64,000 bases of DNA from an uncultured Lachnospiraceae bacterium (GCA_910577785.1 CAJTNT010000017.1:1-64000), one strand, 5' to 3'; positions 8,479 to 18,072 are shown, counted from the first letter of the stretch. Numbers and translations: made by a program. The notes: a model not told the origin generated them from the sequence alone.

Positions 8479-9806
8479 AGCAATCCTGCCTCCTTAATTA
8501 AGTAATCCCTGATTTTCAGGAACATATTCATACTGCAGCCAGAACGGTCATACAGGCCCGCCGCAGAATTCTCATTCAGGGTCTGATATACCAGGATGTC
8601 CTGGTTCCAGCTGTTGGACTGGGTTTCTGCCTTCATCACTTCAAACTTTGCCACCAGGCTGTCCACAATATGTACAATCGCAGATTCTACTGTGGAGGGA
8701 AGCTTTTCTCTGCCATAGTATTCGCTTAAAATCTCCACCACTGGCCTGGGGAGATGGCTGCTTTTGGCAAGCGCCACCCCATTTTCCACAAACGGCTCCC
8801 CGAGCATCCTGCCCAGGCGGTAATAAAAGCCGCCGGCAGATGCCACGTCCGGGTCAGCCCCCACGAGGCTGGCACATGCCCCCGCAAGCCGGGAGACCTT
8901 TTTGGCATGCTCATAATCAATTTTAGAAAAATTGCGCACATCCTGCACCAGCCCAAAATCCTCCTGGAGGATTCTTTCTACCTGCTCCTTCGGCGCTTCC
9001 AAAATCCTCCGATGCAGCGCCGGTCCAAGGACTGCGCCTGCCACGCAAGAAACCAGCCCGTTGCCTGCGCCAAGGGCAAGCACGTCCCACTCCAGGATCC
9101 CCTTATGCGCAAGGTAGGAGAAAAGGAGCACATCCACAAAGGTATAGAGGAACAGGAACACTGCCTTCCATGGCAGGTTCTCACGCGCCTCCAGCAGATA
9201 GGCCGCCAGGCATCCCCCTGCCGCCAGCAGGATGCTGCATAAGAAGCTGTAAATATCCCCCTGCCCGCAGAGGGCGTATACCATCCCGTGGAACAGGCCA
9301 AACAGCATCCCCAAGAAAGAATTGGAGATAATTGCCATCCCCATGGACAGCACAAGCAGCGGCCTTGCAAACTCTGGCAGGAACAGCATCCCCAGCGCCC
9401 CGGCGCAGGTGAGGCCATGCCAGAAGGCAATCTGCCTATAATTGCCGGCCTTCTCATAAAACCAGCCCCGCTGCCGTCGGCACAGCTCCATGCCGGCCAG
9501 CAGCGCCGTATAATAGAGTATGCCCACAAAAGCCAGTACCAGGATCTGATCCATCACCTGCCCGGTAAGAAAGCCAGCCACAACGCCCTCCGCTATGCCA
9601 AAGGAAGCCATCAGCATCAGCATAAACGCAATGCCAGCTTCGTCCTTTTGCCGCCTTCTCTTTCCCGCCTTCCTGCCGCTTTCTTCGCTGTCCGTTTCAC
9701 TCTGCTGGGAAACGCCTTGCTCCCTAGCCTCTCCGCCCTCTCCCACGTTCCCGGTTTCTATCTCGTTCTTTGGATCCTCTTTTTTCCTGTTTCTCATAGT
9801 CCTCAT
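8475..9806 (-). CDS. PgpH-like membrane protein with degenerate HD domain
   Basis: 443 residues in the phoH-ybeY slot normally held by the cyclic-di-AMP phosphodiesterase PgpH (YqfF). A charged cytoplasmic N-terminus (1-56) leads into about seven hydrophobic segments (60-262), then an HD-fold region (about 275-400). The large extracellular 7TMR-HDED domain of PgpH is absent. The metal-binding residues are largely gone: where PgpH has FYHDIGK this protein has FYYRLGR (329-333), the NPH and SHTKDG loops are deleted, and HHG is YYG (363-365); only the first His (His300) remains. It is therefore probably not a phosphodiesterase, and could be a nucleotide sensor or scaffold. The ATG lies 83 bases inside phoH; a GTG at codon 21 is an alternative. 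Confidence 0.8.
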   Translation of the reverse strand: MRTMRNRKKEDPKNEIETGNVGEGGEAREQGVSQQSETDSEESGRKAGKRRRQKDEAGIAFMLMLMASFGIAEGVVAGFLTGQVMDQILVLAFVGILYYTALLAGMELCRRQRGWFYEKAGNYRQIAFWHGLTCAGALGMLFLPEFARPLLVLSMGMAIISNSFLGMLFGLFHGMVYALCGQGDIYSFLCSILLAAGGCLAAYLLEARENLPWKAVFLFLYTFVDVLLFSYLAHKGILEWDVLALGAGNGLVSCVAGAVLGPALHRRILEAPKEQVERILQEDFGLVQDVRNFSKIDYEHAKKVSRLAGACASLVGADPDVASAGGFYYRLGRMLGEPFVENGVALAKSSHLPRPVVEILSEYYGREKLPSTVESAIVHIVDSLVAKFEVMKAETQSNSWNQDILVYQTLNENSAAGLYDRSGCSMNMFLKIRDYLIKEAGLL

Positions 9807-10740
9807 AAGCCTTTACAATTTTTTGTACCAGGGGATGGCGCACCACATCGCTGCTGGTAAGCCTGCAGATGCCAATTTCCTCCACATTCCGAAGCACCCG
9901 CAGAGCCACATCCAGTCCCGACACACTGCCAGGAGCCAAGTCCTTCTGCGTGGCGTCCCCTGTCACCACCACCTTTGACCCGAAGCCGATACGGGTCAGG
10001 AACATCTTCATCTGTGCCGGCGTGGTATTCTGTGCCTCATCTAAGATAATAAATGCATTGTCGAGCGTCCTTCCGCGCATATAGGCCAGGGGCGCCACCT
10101 CAATCAGCCCTTTTTCCATATTCCTCTGGAAGCTGTCCGGCCCCATAATCTGATGCAGCGCATCATAAAGGGGACGCAGGTAAGGGTCTACCTTGCTCTG
10201 CAGATCCCCTGGCAGGAAGCCCAGCTTCTCCCCCGCCTCAATCGCCGGGCGGGTAAGGATAATCCGGCTTACTTCTTCCTTCTTGAATGCCGTAATTGCC
10301 ATCGCCATTGCCAAGTATGTCTTGCCCGTGCCGGCAGGCCCCAGCCCAAAGACAATCATCTTGCTGCGTATCTCTTCTACATAATTCCTCTGCCCCAAGG
10401 TCTTTGGCTTCACCGGAGCGCCGCTGATGGTGTGGCAAATCAGTTCCTTGTCAATCTCCACAAGCGCCGATTCCTTCTCTTCAAACGTAAGGGCAATCGC
10501 ATAATCCACATTCTGCTCCGTAATCTGGCTGCCCCGCTGGGACAGCGCAAAGAGCTGGGCAAAAACCCGGGAGGCCTTCTGCACATCACGCTCAGCTCCC
10601 AATAGCTTCATTTTATTCTCCCGCATGGCCACCGTAACGCCAAAGGCGCGCTCCACCTTCTTGAGGTAGATGTCAAACTGGCCGAACACATTCGTCATAT
10701 GCTCCGCGGGGATATCAATCACCGTTTCCATCAGACTCAT
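9724..10740 (-). CDS. phoH: PhoH family ATPase
   Basis: 338 residues: N-terminal KH-like segment (1-110) and a P-loop ATPase with Walker A GPAGTGKT at 134-141 and Walker B FIILDEAQNTT near 213-222, closely matching PhoH/YbeZ. It is thought to be an RNA-linked NTPase working with YbeY in rRNA metabolism. The last 20 or so residues are a basic Arg/Glu/Gly-rich tail encoded where the gene overlaps the start of the PgpH-like gene. Its start overlaps the end of yqfD by 26 bases, so translation is probably coupled. Confidence 0.95.
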   Translation of the reverse strand: MSLMETVIDIPAEHMTNVFGQFDIYLKKVERAFGVTVAMRENKMKLLGAERDVQKASRVFAQLFALSQRGSQITEQNVDYAIALTFEEKESALVEIDKELICHTISGAPVKPKTLGQRNYVEEIRSKMIVFGLGPAGTGKTYLAMAMAITAFKKEEVSRIILTRPAIEAGEKLGFLPGDLQSKVDPYLRPLYDALHQIMGPDSFQRNMEKGLIEVAPLAYMRGRTLDNAFIILDEAQNTTPAQMKMFLTRIGFGSKVVVTGDATQKDLAPGSVSGLDVALRVLRNVEEIGICRLTSSDVVRHPLVQKIVKAYEDYEKQEKRGSKERDRNRERGRGRRG

Positions 10741-11977
10741 TTTCTATCTGCCCCTCCTGCTGCGTATCTGTCATTGCCGTCGCCCTGCGCACCCCAATCG
10801 GCTCAATCACCCGGACTGTCCCAGAAGCGATGCAATTTTTTTCATCTGTTACTATCATAACATTATTTTCTATAATTTGAACCCCTTTTTGTGCTAATTC
10901 TTTACAAAATTCATCTAAATTTTCCTCCGCAAGCTTTTTGGCCTCCGCTTCCCCATATTTTTGCCGCTCCAGATGGTATTCCTTGTAAGTCTCTTTCCAG
11001 AAAACCAGCGGCAAATAAAAGCTTTCCCCAATTTTCACGTCGTATTCATCCGTGACCACATCATACTTGGAAAAGTTCTTTGAAAAATGCGGGAGCATCC
11101 CCTGCTTCTGGAACAGGCGGATCCCATAAGCGCTGCTTTCCTCCCCGCTGAACCGTTTCACCTCATGCCAGAGGGAGAACCTGTCTTCATAACGGTACTC
11201 TGTGATCCCCAAAATATCTGCGTCTGACATACAATACTGGTAAGACGCCACCTCCCCATTGTCATTGATGACCGGGTTCTTCCCCTCCACCAGCAAATCG
11301 CCTGCATGGACTTCGGCTCCTTTCTCTACATAGGGCGTCCCCTGCCGCGTGAGGATGCTGTACACAACGGCGTCCTTATCCGCCACCAGGTCGCTTGGGA
11401 CGCCGTCCGCCTCCCTCTGGTCTGCCGCCTGCTGGTTAGTGGCCAGGTTCTCCTGCACGTCAACCACCAGCATGGTCCCTTGCAGCTTCACGGAAGCCCA
11501 GATGATATCTGAAAACCCCGCCCTCAATTCCTCCTCAATCCCCTCACAGTCTATTTTGCTTTTTAACAGCCCGTGGTATACCTGTTTGCTTTCCAGAAAT
11601 TTAAGAATGCTGCTGTCTGTCTCGTGCAGGTTGCCGTTGACTTCAATCTTCCATACAAAAAGGGACATCCCATAGATCAGCCCGCAGCACAGGGCAATCC
11701 CTGCGAAAAACAGCTTCCGCTTTCGGTAGCGCCGCATAGCGAACGGCAGCCCCACCCGCTCTATGATTACAATCTTTGTCCTCGTTTTCCGCAGGATAGG
11801 CCTAAGCTGCCGCACCCCCCGTACGCTGATACAGAACTCATACTGCCCTTCTACATGCTCCATATTCCAAATCAGGATATCATGGTTGCTGCACAGGTTC
11901 AGGAAACGCTCCGGCGCATACCCATAGAGCCGTACCCGGACATAGCCTTGCAGATATTTCAGCCTGTCGATTAACAC
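10715..11977 (-). CDS. yqfD: Sporulation protein YqfD
   Basis: 420 residues with the YqfD pattern: N-terminal soluble part including GYVRVRLYGYAPERFLN (12-28), one transmembrane helix at about 88-108, then an extracytoplasmic region starting VNGNLHETDSS and carrying VDVQENL. YqfD is a conserved sporulation protein of unknown biochemistry, produced under SigE in Bacillus and required for sporulation. It starts 12 bases after yqfC and overlaps phoH by 26 bases. Confidence 0.92.
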   Translation of the reverse strand: MLIDRLKYLQGYVRVRLYGYAPERFLNLCSNHDILIWNMEHVEGQYEFCISVRGVRQLRPILRKTRTKIVIIERVGLPFAMRRYRKRKLFFAGIALCCGLIYGMSLFVWKIEVNGNLHETDSSILKFLESKQVYHGLLKSKIDCEGIEEELRAGFSDIIWASVKLQGTMLVVDVQENLATNQQAADQREADGVPSDLVADKDAVVYSILTRQGTPYVEKGAEVHAGDLLVEGKNPVINDNGEVASYQYCMSDADILGITEYRYEDRFSLWHEVKRFSGEESSAYGIRLFQKQGMLPHFSKNFSKYDVVTDEYDVKIGESFYLPLVFWKETYKEYHLERQKYGEAEAKKLAEENLDEFCKELAQKGVQIIENNVMIVTDEKNCIASGTVRVIEPIGVRRATAMTDTQQEGQIENESDGNGD

Positions 11978-11989
11978 CTGGCTCCCCCC

Positions 11990-12292
11990 TTACCCATCGT
12001 ATAAGATTCCCTCAATGACGCCTGTGATCTTCATTTCCTCATGCGTATAGTATTCCACGGCCAGCCGCTCTCCGCGGACCGTCACCTGGCATCCCTTGGC
12101 CTGCAGCCGTATCTTCTCCCTGGTATACTCAATAATCCCCCGGTAATTCTCCACCAGCACCTCGCCGCGCCCCATGGCCGTCACAATCACTGCCCCATAA
12201 AAAATATCCCGCGGGAGCTCTAACGATTCCACAATATTCGATTTTACATGTTCCCTTACCTGCGTAAGCCTGTTCTTCTTTGCTCTTTCCAT
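11990..12292 (-). CDS. yqfC: Sporulation protein YqfC
   Basis: 100 residues matching the YabP/YqfC family: ESLELPRDIFYGAVIVTAMGRGEVLVENYRGIIEYT followed by VTVRGERLAVEYY. Small cytoplasmic sporulation protein, always next to yqfD. It is the first gene of the yqfC-yqfD-phoH-HD-ybeY operon. A gap of 90 bases separates it from the receptor gene, with the receptor's terminator in between. Confidence 0.92.
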   Translation of the reverse strand: MERAKKNRLTQVREHVKSNIVESLELPRDIFYGAVIVTAMGRGEVLVENYRGIIEYTREKIRLQAKGCQVTVRGERLAVEYYTHEEMKITGVIEGILYDG

Positions 12293-12338
12293 ACTACACT
12301 ATATGAAGCATCCCGCAGCAATATGCCACACAGTAAAT

Positions 12339-12364
12339 ATCCCCCACAGTAAACCGCGGGGGAT
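12339..12364 (-). terminator. Terminator of the chemosensory operon
   Basis: ATCCCCC (12339-12345) pairs with GGGGGAT (12358-12364), 18 bases beyond the end of the receptor gene in its own direction. The sequence after the stem is AT-rich, without a long U-run. It separates the chemosensory cluster from yqfC. Confidence 0.6.
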
Positions 12365-12382
12365 ACTCTATTTCCCTTATTC

Positions 12383-13711
12383 TTAATATTTCCCAAACTC
12401 GCCGTCCAGCGAAATAATCTTCTCATTGTCATTCCCAGCCTTGAAGGAATCGACCTTATGTCCCCCTCCCCCAATGCTGCCGCTGCCGGACTTGAGCTTA
12501 TAATTGCCTACCAGGGTGCGCAAAGTAGCCGCCTGATTGGAGAGTTCCTCGCTGGCTGCCGCACACTGCTCGCTGGTCGCAGAATTGGTCTGCGTCACCT
12601 GGGATACCTGGCTAATCGCCTGGTCAATCTGCGTCACGGCCGTAGCCTGGTCATTGGAGGCCGTAGCAATGCTCTGCGTCAGATCCACAACTTTCTCAAT
12701 TTTCTCCATAATCTCAGAAAGCGACTCACTGGTTTCCTCTGCCAGCTTAGAGCCCAGGCTGACCTTGTGGATAGAATCTTCAATCAGCTCTGCCGTTTCA
12801 CTAGCCGCAGACGCGCTCTTGCCGGCAAGGCTGCGCACTTCCTCTGCCACAACGGCAAACCCCTTGCCATGCACGCCTGCCCTTGCAGCCTCTACTGCCG
12901 CGTTCAGCGCCAGGATATTGGTCTGGAACGCAATATCGTCAATCACCTTGATAATCTTGGAAATATTCTCCGAAGACTCATTGATATCTGCCATAGCGCT
13001 CATCATGCCTGTCATGCGCTCATTGATATTGATGGCTTCCTTGCCTACCGTTTCCACCAGCTCATTGGCCTCATTCACCTGATCCACATTTGCCTTCGTA
13101 CTCTCGGCAATTTCGTTCATGGAAGCTGTAATCTCCTGTGTGGCGCTGGCCTGCTCTGTTGCCCCCTGTGCAAGCGCCTGGCTGGCGTCAGATACCTGCT
13201 CCGCCCCCACGGTCACCTGCATGGTAGATTCACGGATATCGGAAAGCATGCGGTTGTTCTCCCGCAGGATATTCTCCAGGGCATTCCCCAGGATATCCTT
13301 GCTCCCTTTCGTCTTCACATCAGCCGTCAGGTCACCGACAGCAATCATTTCTGAGATCCCGCCCTGGTATTTGATGTTGTCAATAATCATCTGGAACTCA
13401 TCCATCAAATCGCCAAATTCATCATCCCGGATCTTATTCAATGTGATATCCACGTTGCCCATAGCTATTTCCTTGGCCGCTTCGCTTAAGGCCTCCAGCG
13501 GCTTTTGGATTTTCTGTAAAATATCCCGCCCCAGCAGCACGATAAACCCTACTGTCACCAGGGTCACTGTCACAATAATAACCTCTTCTGTCACCGTATC
13601 GGCGTCTACCCGCCTTAAAAGATTAAAGCTGCTAATCCCCAAAATCAGGATCAGTACGCAGATTATCCCAAATCCCCCCATCAAGCGGGTTCTCATTTTT
13701 ATATCTTTCAT
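12383..13711 (-). CDS. Methyl-accepting chemotaxis-type receptor lacking an outer sensor domain
   Basis: 442 residues. Two hydrophobic segments at about 9-30 and 43-60 are separated by only a dozen or so residues, so there is no room for an extracytoplasmic ligand-binding domain. A HAMP region follows (about 62-115), then the four-helix signalling domain with the canonical tip IDDIAFQTNILALNAAVEAA and GKGFAVVAEEVRSLAGKSA. The receptor must sense something in or at the membrane, inside the cell, or through a partner. The C-terminus has a Gly/Ser linker and a 20-residue tail but no clear CheR-tethering pentapeptide. It is last in the cluster, 36 bases after cheW. Confidence 0.9.
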   Translation of the reverse strand: MKDIKMRTRLMGGFGIICVLILILGISSFNLLRRVDADTVTEEVIIVTVTLVTVGFIVLLGRDILQKIQKPLEALSEAAKEIAMGNVDITLNKIRDDEFGDLMDEFQMIIDNIKYQGGISEMIAVGDLTADVKTKGSKDILGNALENILRENNRMLSDIRESTMQVTVGAEQVSDASQALAQGATEQASATQEITASMNEIAESTKANVDQVNEANELVETVGKEAININERMTGMMSAMADINESSENISKIIKVIDDIAFQTNILALNAAVEAARAGVHGKGFAVVAEEVRSLAGKSASAASETAELIEDSIHKVSLGSKLAEETSESLSEIMEKIEKVVDLTQSIATASNDQATAVTQIDQAISQVSQVTQTNSATSEQCAAASEELSNQAATLRTLVGNYKLKSGSGSIGGGGHKVDSFKAGNDNEKIISLDGEFGKY

Positions 13712-13747
13712 TTTCTCTTCATCCTCCTTTTAACAATGATACCAGAT

Positions 13748-14260
13748 TTACTCCAATGACATTGGCTCTTCATCCCGAATAAGTTTTTCCGGATCCAGTA
13801 ACAGCTTCACTTCGTCTGCAACCCTTACCAGGCCAAAGACATATTTATCCCTGCCGCTTACAGACTGGTTCAAAGATGGAGGCGGAATAATTTCTTTTTC
13901 ATTGATGGTAATGACATCTGCAATCTTCTCCACAATCAAGCCTACCATAGTTGAATTCACGTCAATCAGAATAATGCAGGTACGATCCGTATACTGCACA
14001 GGTTCCTGACGGAAGCGTACCTTCACGTCTATGACGGGGATAATCTTCCCACGGATATTAATCAGCCCTTTAATATAATCTTCCACTTCCGGAACCCCGG
14101 TGATTGACTGTATGTTGACAATCTCATTTACATAGTTGATGGCAATGCCATAGTACTCATCACCTATCTGGAAAGTCATATATTTCCCTTTTTGGGCATC
14201 CTCGTCTGCGTTCCCTTCTGCCTCTAATCCTTCCAAATCGTCCATCATTTCTTCTGCCAT
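13748..14260 (-). CDS. cheW: CheW adaptor
   Basis: 170-residue CheW-type adaptor with an acidic N-terminal tail of about 25 residues and the core motif VNEIVNIQSITGVPEVEDYIKGLINIRGKIIPVIDV (39-75 region). It couples receptors to CheA in the signalling array. It starts 3 bases after the cheA stop with GGAAAGGAG ahead of the ATG, so the two are coupled. Confidence 0.95.
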   Translation of the reverse strand: MAEEMMDDLEGLEAEGNADEDAQKGKYMTFQIGDEYYGIAINYVNEIVNIQSITGVPEVEDYIKGLINIRGKIIPVIDVKVRFRQEPVQYTDRTCIILIDVNSTMVGLIVEKIADVITINEKEIIPPPSLNQSVSGRDKYVFGLVRVADEVKLLLDPEKLIRDEEPMSLE

Positions 14261-14263
14261 GCC

Positions 14264-16426
14264 CTATCTCCTTTCCTGATCCATAATCAGCCCTGCGATA
14301 TCCAGGATCAATGCGATGCTGCCATCGCCCAATTGGGTACAGCCCGAAAGCCCCTGTACCTTCTTGATATAGGAAGGAATCGGCTTCACCACGATTTCCT
14401 GTTCCCCAATCAAGGTGTCAATGAATATGCAGACATATTTATTCTCATGCTCCAATACGACGACAATGCCGTCTTCGGAATCCATATCTTCCTCTGGCTC
14501 CCCTTCTTCTAAATGGAACCTCTGGTTCAGGCGGATAAACGGATAACATTCTCCCCGGAGCATAACATACTCTTCCCCATCCGGCTCCTTCACCAGCATC
14601 TCCTTGCTGAAACGGACAAATTCCTTGATGGCATTCGTCTCAATGACAAAGGTAGAACGGCCCACTTCCATGACAATCCCATTGATGATCGCCAGGGTCA
14701 GCGGAATCTTCAGCGTCATCTCAGAGCCTGCCCCTTCCACGCTGTCAATCTCCAGCTTGCCGCCAATCGTCTGGATATTCTTTACTACCACGTCCATGCC
14801 CACGCCACGGCCGGAATACTCTGTCACCTGCTCTTTGGTGGAAAATCCGGCATAAGTAATAAACTGATAAATCTCCTTGTCTGTAAAATCAGACATGGGA
14901 CGGTTGCCGATGAGGCCGTTTTTCAGCGCCTTGTCATACAGGACCTGCTTATTGAGGCCTTTCCCGTCATCCTTTACAATCACATATACCTTGCCGCCCT
15001 CGTTCTTGGCTTCCAGGGTAATCTTGCCCTTGGGGTTCTTACCGGCAGCAATGCGGTCTTCCTTGGCCTCAATCCCATGGTCTACGGAATTGCGGATCAA
15101 ATGCATCAGCGGGTCGGAAATATGCTCAATGATATTTTTATCCACTTCCGTATTCTCACCGATAACTTCCAGCTCGATATCCTTCCCCAGCTTCCTGGAC
15201 ACATCAAAGACGATGCGGTTCATCTTCTGGAAGGTATTGGTCAGAGGCATCATACGCATAGACATAATCACATCCTGCAGCTCGGTGGTAATCTTGGACA
15301 GCTGGCTGGCTGCCTTCTGGAAGTTGGACAGGTCAAGCCCAGGCACTTTCAGATCCGGGTTCTGCAGTACGACGGCCTCCGAAATGACCAGCTCGCCAAT
15401 CATATCCATCAGGGAATCCATCTTCTCCACATTTACGCTGATATAAGACTGCTTGGGGCTGTTCTTCGGCTGGTTCTTGGCCAGCTTCTTGCCTTTGCCC
15501 GTCTCCTTGCCCTTGATGACATAATCGCCAGGCGTCGGCTCTTTCTTCTCTTCCTTTTTTTCTTCCTTCTTTTCCCCGTCTTTGGCCTTATCCTTGTCAT
15601 CCATTTCGATGACAATCGGCGCAGGCTCCTGCTCATGGAAGCCCATCTCAAATTCCTTGGCCGTGCATTCATTCACTTCCACCCAGTCCACGCCAGAGGT
15701 ATCGCCAATCGCCTCCAGTACCTCTTCCTTGGTACACTGGCATTTAATCAGCATATGGAAGCCATCCTCTAAGATTGCGGCGCCGCTGTCCTCATTGGTA
15801 ATGATGTCATCCGGCATATACTCCATATCCTCTGTGATTTCCTTGAGCGAATAGACGGCCGTATAGGCGCGGATATTGCACATCTCGGTATCGCTGCGGT
15901 AGTAAATGGAAGCCTTATAGTACTTGCTGTCCTCATTCTCCGTTGGCGGGATGTAGAACTGCTTCGGCTCCTCGTGCTGGTTCTCCGGCGGCAGTTCCTC
16001 TCCCGTCTGAGCAATCCCAGTCTTAATCTTGTTCAGGAATTTATCCAGCTCCTCAATAATCTGGCTCTCATCGCCATCCGGCGTATCGCCCTCTTTGATC
16101 TTATCCAGCTCCGCTGTGATAAAGTCAGCGACATCGAGCACATGATCCACCAGTTCCAGATGCGGAACATTATCCGGATGGGATTCCCTTAAATAGTAAA
16201 ATACATCTTCCAGCTTATGGGAAACCTTCGTGATATTTTCGTACATCATAATGCCTGAAGAGCCCTTGATAGTATGCATGGCACGGAAAATCTCATTAAT
16301 CGAAGCATCATCAAAGCAATCTTCATCCTTCTGTTCCAGAACGACATTCTGCAGGGTCTCCAAAAGCTGCTCGCTCTCATAGAGAAATATGTCCAGCATA
16401 CTCTCTGTATTAAAATCCTCTCCCAT
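14264..16426 (-). CDS. cheA: Chemotaxis-type histidine kinase CheA
   Basis: 720 residues with full CheA architecture: P1 phosphotransfer domain with phospho-accepting His51 (MHTIKGSS); a P2-like response-regulator-binding segment about 165-255; a Lys/Glu-rich linker about 275-320; P3 dimerisation (MDSLMDMIGELVISEAVV); P4 ATPase with N-box LMHLIRNSVDHGIE, G1 DDGKGLN and G2 YSGRGVGMDVV; P5 CheW-like domain to the end. All catalytic boxes look intact, so the array should signal. Target regulators in the cluster are the CheY-like protein, CheB and possibly the HD-GYP-like regulator. Confidence 0.96.
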   Translation of the reverse strand: MGEDFNTESMLDIFLYESEQLLETLQNVVLEQKDEDCFDDASINEIFRAMHTIKGSSGIMMYENITKVSHKLEDVFYYLRESHPDNVPHLELVDHVLDVADFITAELDKIKEGDTPDGDESQIIEELDKFLNKIKTGIAQTGEELPPENQHEEPKQFYIPPTENEDSKYYKASIYYRSDTEMCNIRAYTAVYSLKEITEDMEYMPDDIITNEDSGAAILEDGFHMLIKCQCTKEEVLEAIGDTSGVDWVEVNECTAKEFEMGFHEQEPAPIVIEMDDKDKAKDGEKKEEKKEEKKEPTPGDYVIKGKETGKGKKLAKNQPKNSPKQSYISVNVEKMDSLMDMIGELVISEAVVLQNPDLKVPGLDLSNFQKAASQLSKITTELQDVIMSMRMMPLTNTFQKMNRIVFDVSRKLGKDIELEVIGENTEVDKNIIEHISDPLMHLIRNSVDHGIEAKEDRIAAGKNPKGKITLEAKNEGGKVYVIVKDDGKGLNKQVLYDKALKNGLIGNRPMSDFTDKEIYQFITYAGFSTKEQVTEYSGRGVGMDVVVKNIQTIGGKLEIDSVEGAGSEMTLKIPLTLAIINGIVMEVGRSTFVIETNAIKEFVRFSKEMLVKEPDGEEYVMLRGECYPFIRLNQRFHLEEGEPEEDMDSEDGIVVVLEHENKYVCIFIDTLIGEQEIVVKPIPSYIKKVQGLSGCTQLGDGSIALILDIAGLIMDQERR

Positions 16427-16523
16427 GGTTTAGCCCCCTTTCTTCATGTGGTATTCCGCAGCTGCCTGCCATTCCTGCAGCCGCCGGAAAAATTCCATTC
16501 AACATTTGCCACTTTTGCTCTTG

Positions 16524-16919
16524 TCATTCTATCAACTCCAGCTTTCTTAAAATTTTTTCAAATTTATCCAAATCAATGGGCTTCCCAGAATATACGGTAC
16601 ATCCCATTTCAAAGGCCTTTTTTACATTCCGCTCTTCATTCAGCGCCGTAGTCATAATGATCTTCACCCGGCTCTCTTCCGGAATCCTGCGTTCTGTCTC
16701 AATATCACGGATTGCCTTCAGCGCCTGGTAGCCGTCCAGCACAGGCATCATGACATCCAGGCAGATTAGGTCATAAGGTTCTTCATCCTCCAAAGCCATC
16801 AGGAATGCATCCACGGCTTCCTCCCCATCTACAGTGATATCGCATTCTCCATATTTGCCCAGATAATTGGCCATGAATTTGCGGCTCGCAAAATCGTCTT
16901 CTGCCATCAGAATCTTCAT
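16524..16919 (-). CDS. CheY-like single-domain response regulator
   Basis: 131-residue receiver domain: acidic pair ED at 7-8, phospho-Asp in LICLDVMMP (about 55), Thr in IIMTTALN and Lys in SGKPID near the end. It has no output domain. A short insertion (ALEDEEPYD, IETERRIPEE) distinguishes it from flagellar CheY. It is placed between cheB and cheA. With no flagellar motor genes in view, its target may be something other than FliM. Ribosome site GAAAGGAG. Confidence 0.9.
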   Translation of the reverse strand: MKILMAEDDFASRKFMANYLGKYGECDITVDGEEAVDAFLMALEDEEPYDLICLDVMMPVLDGYQALKAIRDIETERRIPEESRVKIIMTTALNEERNVKKAFEMGCTVYSGKPIDLDKFEKILRKLELIE

Positions 16920-16949
16920 ATTTCTGTTCTCCTTTCTACGCGGGGCATA

Positions 16950-17975
16950 CTATGCCGGCCTCAGCACGCTGTATACCTTGTTGGCAATCTGCGAAAGCTC
17001 TGCCTGGTACTGGACAGCCCCAATGTCATAAGCCACCTTCGGCATGCCATATACCACGCAGCTCGCCTCATTCTGCCCAATGGTAACCGCCCCGGCCTTG
17101 CGCATCTCCAGCATCCCTTTTGCGCCGTCCCCGCCCATGCCGGTCAGGATCACGCCTACCGCGTCCTTCCCTGCCGACTTGGCCACGGAAGAAAACAGCA
17201 CGTCTACCGACGGGCAATGGCCGCTGACCTTTTCCCCTGGCCTGCATTCCACCTGATAGACCCCATTGACCTTAAGGAGGCGCATCTGCTTATCGCCTGG
17301 GGCAATCAGCACCTGCCCAGGGAGTACCCGGTCGCCGGTCACGGCTTCCTTCACCGCCACCTGGCACTGGTTGTTCAGGCGGTTGGCATACATCTGCGTA
17401 AAACCGGGCGGCATATGCTGCACAATCACGACGCCTGGGATATCCCGGCGGAACTGGCGTACGACCTCAAAAATCGCCTCCGTCCCCCCTGTGGAAGCCC
17501 CAATGGCTACAATCATATTGTTGTTCCATGCCGTGGAGGCGCGGTTCACGGGGAAGGACTCCGCACACTTCATCCTCCCCACCTTGACCGTGGACGCGAT
17601 CTTGATCTTGGTGCCCAGTTCTTTGCGCAGAAAGGCGCTGACCTTATCCCGCTCTATGCTATTCGGCTTGCAGACAAAATCCACTGCCCCTGCCTCCATG
17701 GCGTCAAACACCTTCTCACTCAGAGCGCTGATGACCACGACTGGCAGCGGGTATTGCGGGAGCAGCCTCCGCAGGAATTCAATCCCGCCCATCCTCGGCA
17801 TCTCCACATCCAGCGTCATCACATCCGGACGGTACTGAAGGATCGCATCCCGCGCCGCATAGGCATCGCCTGCCTGCGCCACCACTTCAATCGAAGGATC
17901 CATCCGCAGGCTCTCTACCAACAGATTCCGAAACAAAAGAGAATCATCTACTACTAATACTTTGATTTTCCGCAT
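16950..17975 (-). CDS. cheB: CheB protein-glutamate methylesterase/deamidase
   Basis: 341 residues: receiver domain with phospho-Asp56 (MTLDVEMPRMGG), linker, and a methylesterase domain with catalytic Ser161 (GASTGG), His187 (IVQHMPPGF) and Asp283 (LTGMGGDGAKG). It removes methyl groups from receptor Glu residues, opposing CheR, for adaptation. The triad is intact. It is 30 bases ahead of the cheY-like gene. Confidence 0.96.
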   Translation of the reverse strand: MRKIKVLVVDDSLLFRNLLVESLRMDPSIEVVAQAGDAYAARDAILQYRPDVMTLDVEMPRMGGIEFLRRLLPQYPLPVVVISALSEKVFDAMEAGAVDFVCKPNSIERDKVSAFLRKELGTKIKIASTVKVGRMKCAESFPVNRASTAWNNNMIVAIGASTGGTEAIFEVVRQFRRDIPGVVIVQHMPPGFTQMYANRLNNQCQVAVKEAVTGDRVLPGQVLIAPGDKQMRLLKVNGVYQVECRPGEKVSGHCPSVDVLFSSVAKSAGKDAVGVILTGMGGDGAKGMLEMRKAGAVTIGQNEASCVVYGMPKVAYDIGAVQYQAELSQIANKVYSVLRPA

Positions 17976-18072
17976 CCTGTAACCCTGCTTTCTTCACAAT
18001 ATTGTAACTTACCTCATAACAATCCAGCAGGCTGGCCGGATCGTTCTTGTCACTCTGCCAATTCCCTTTTCC

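Noticed and set aside
14513..15772. 419-codon plus-strand ORF opposite cheA
   Set aside because: Antisense shadow of a full-length CheA with all catalytic motifs; no independent support.
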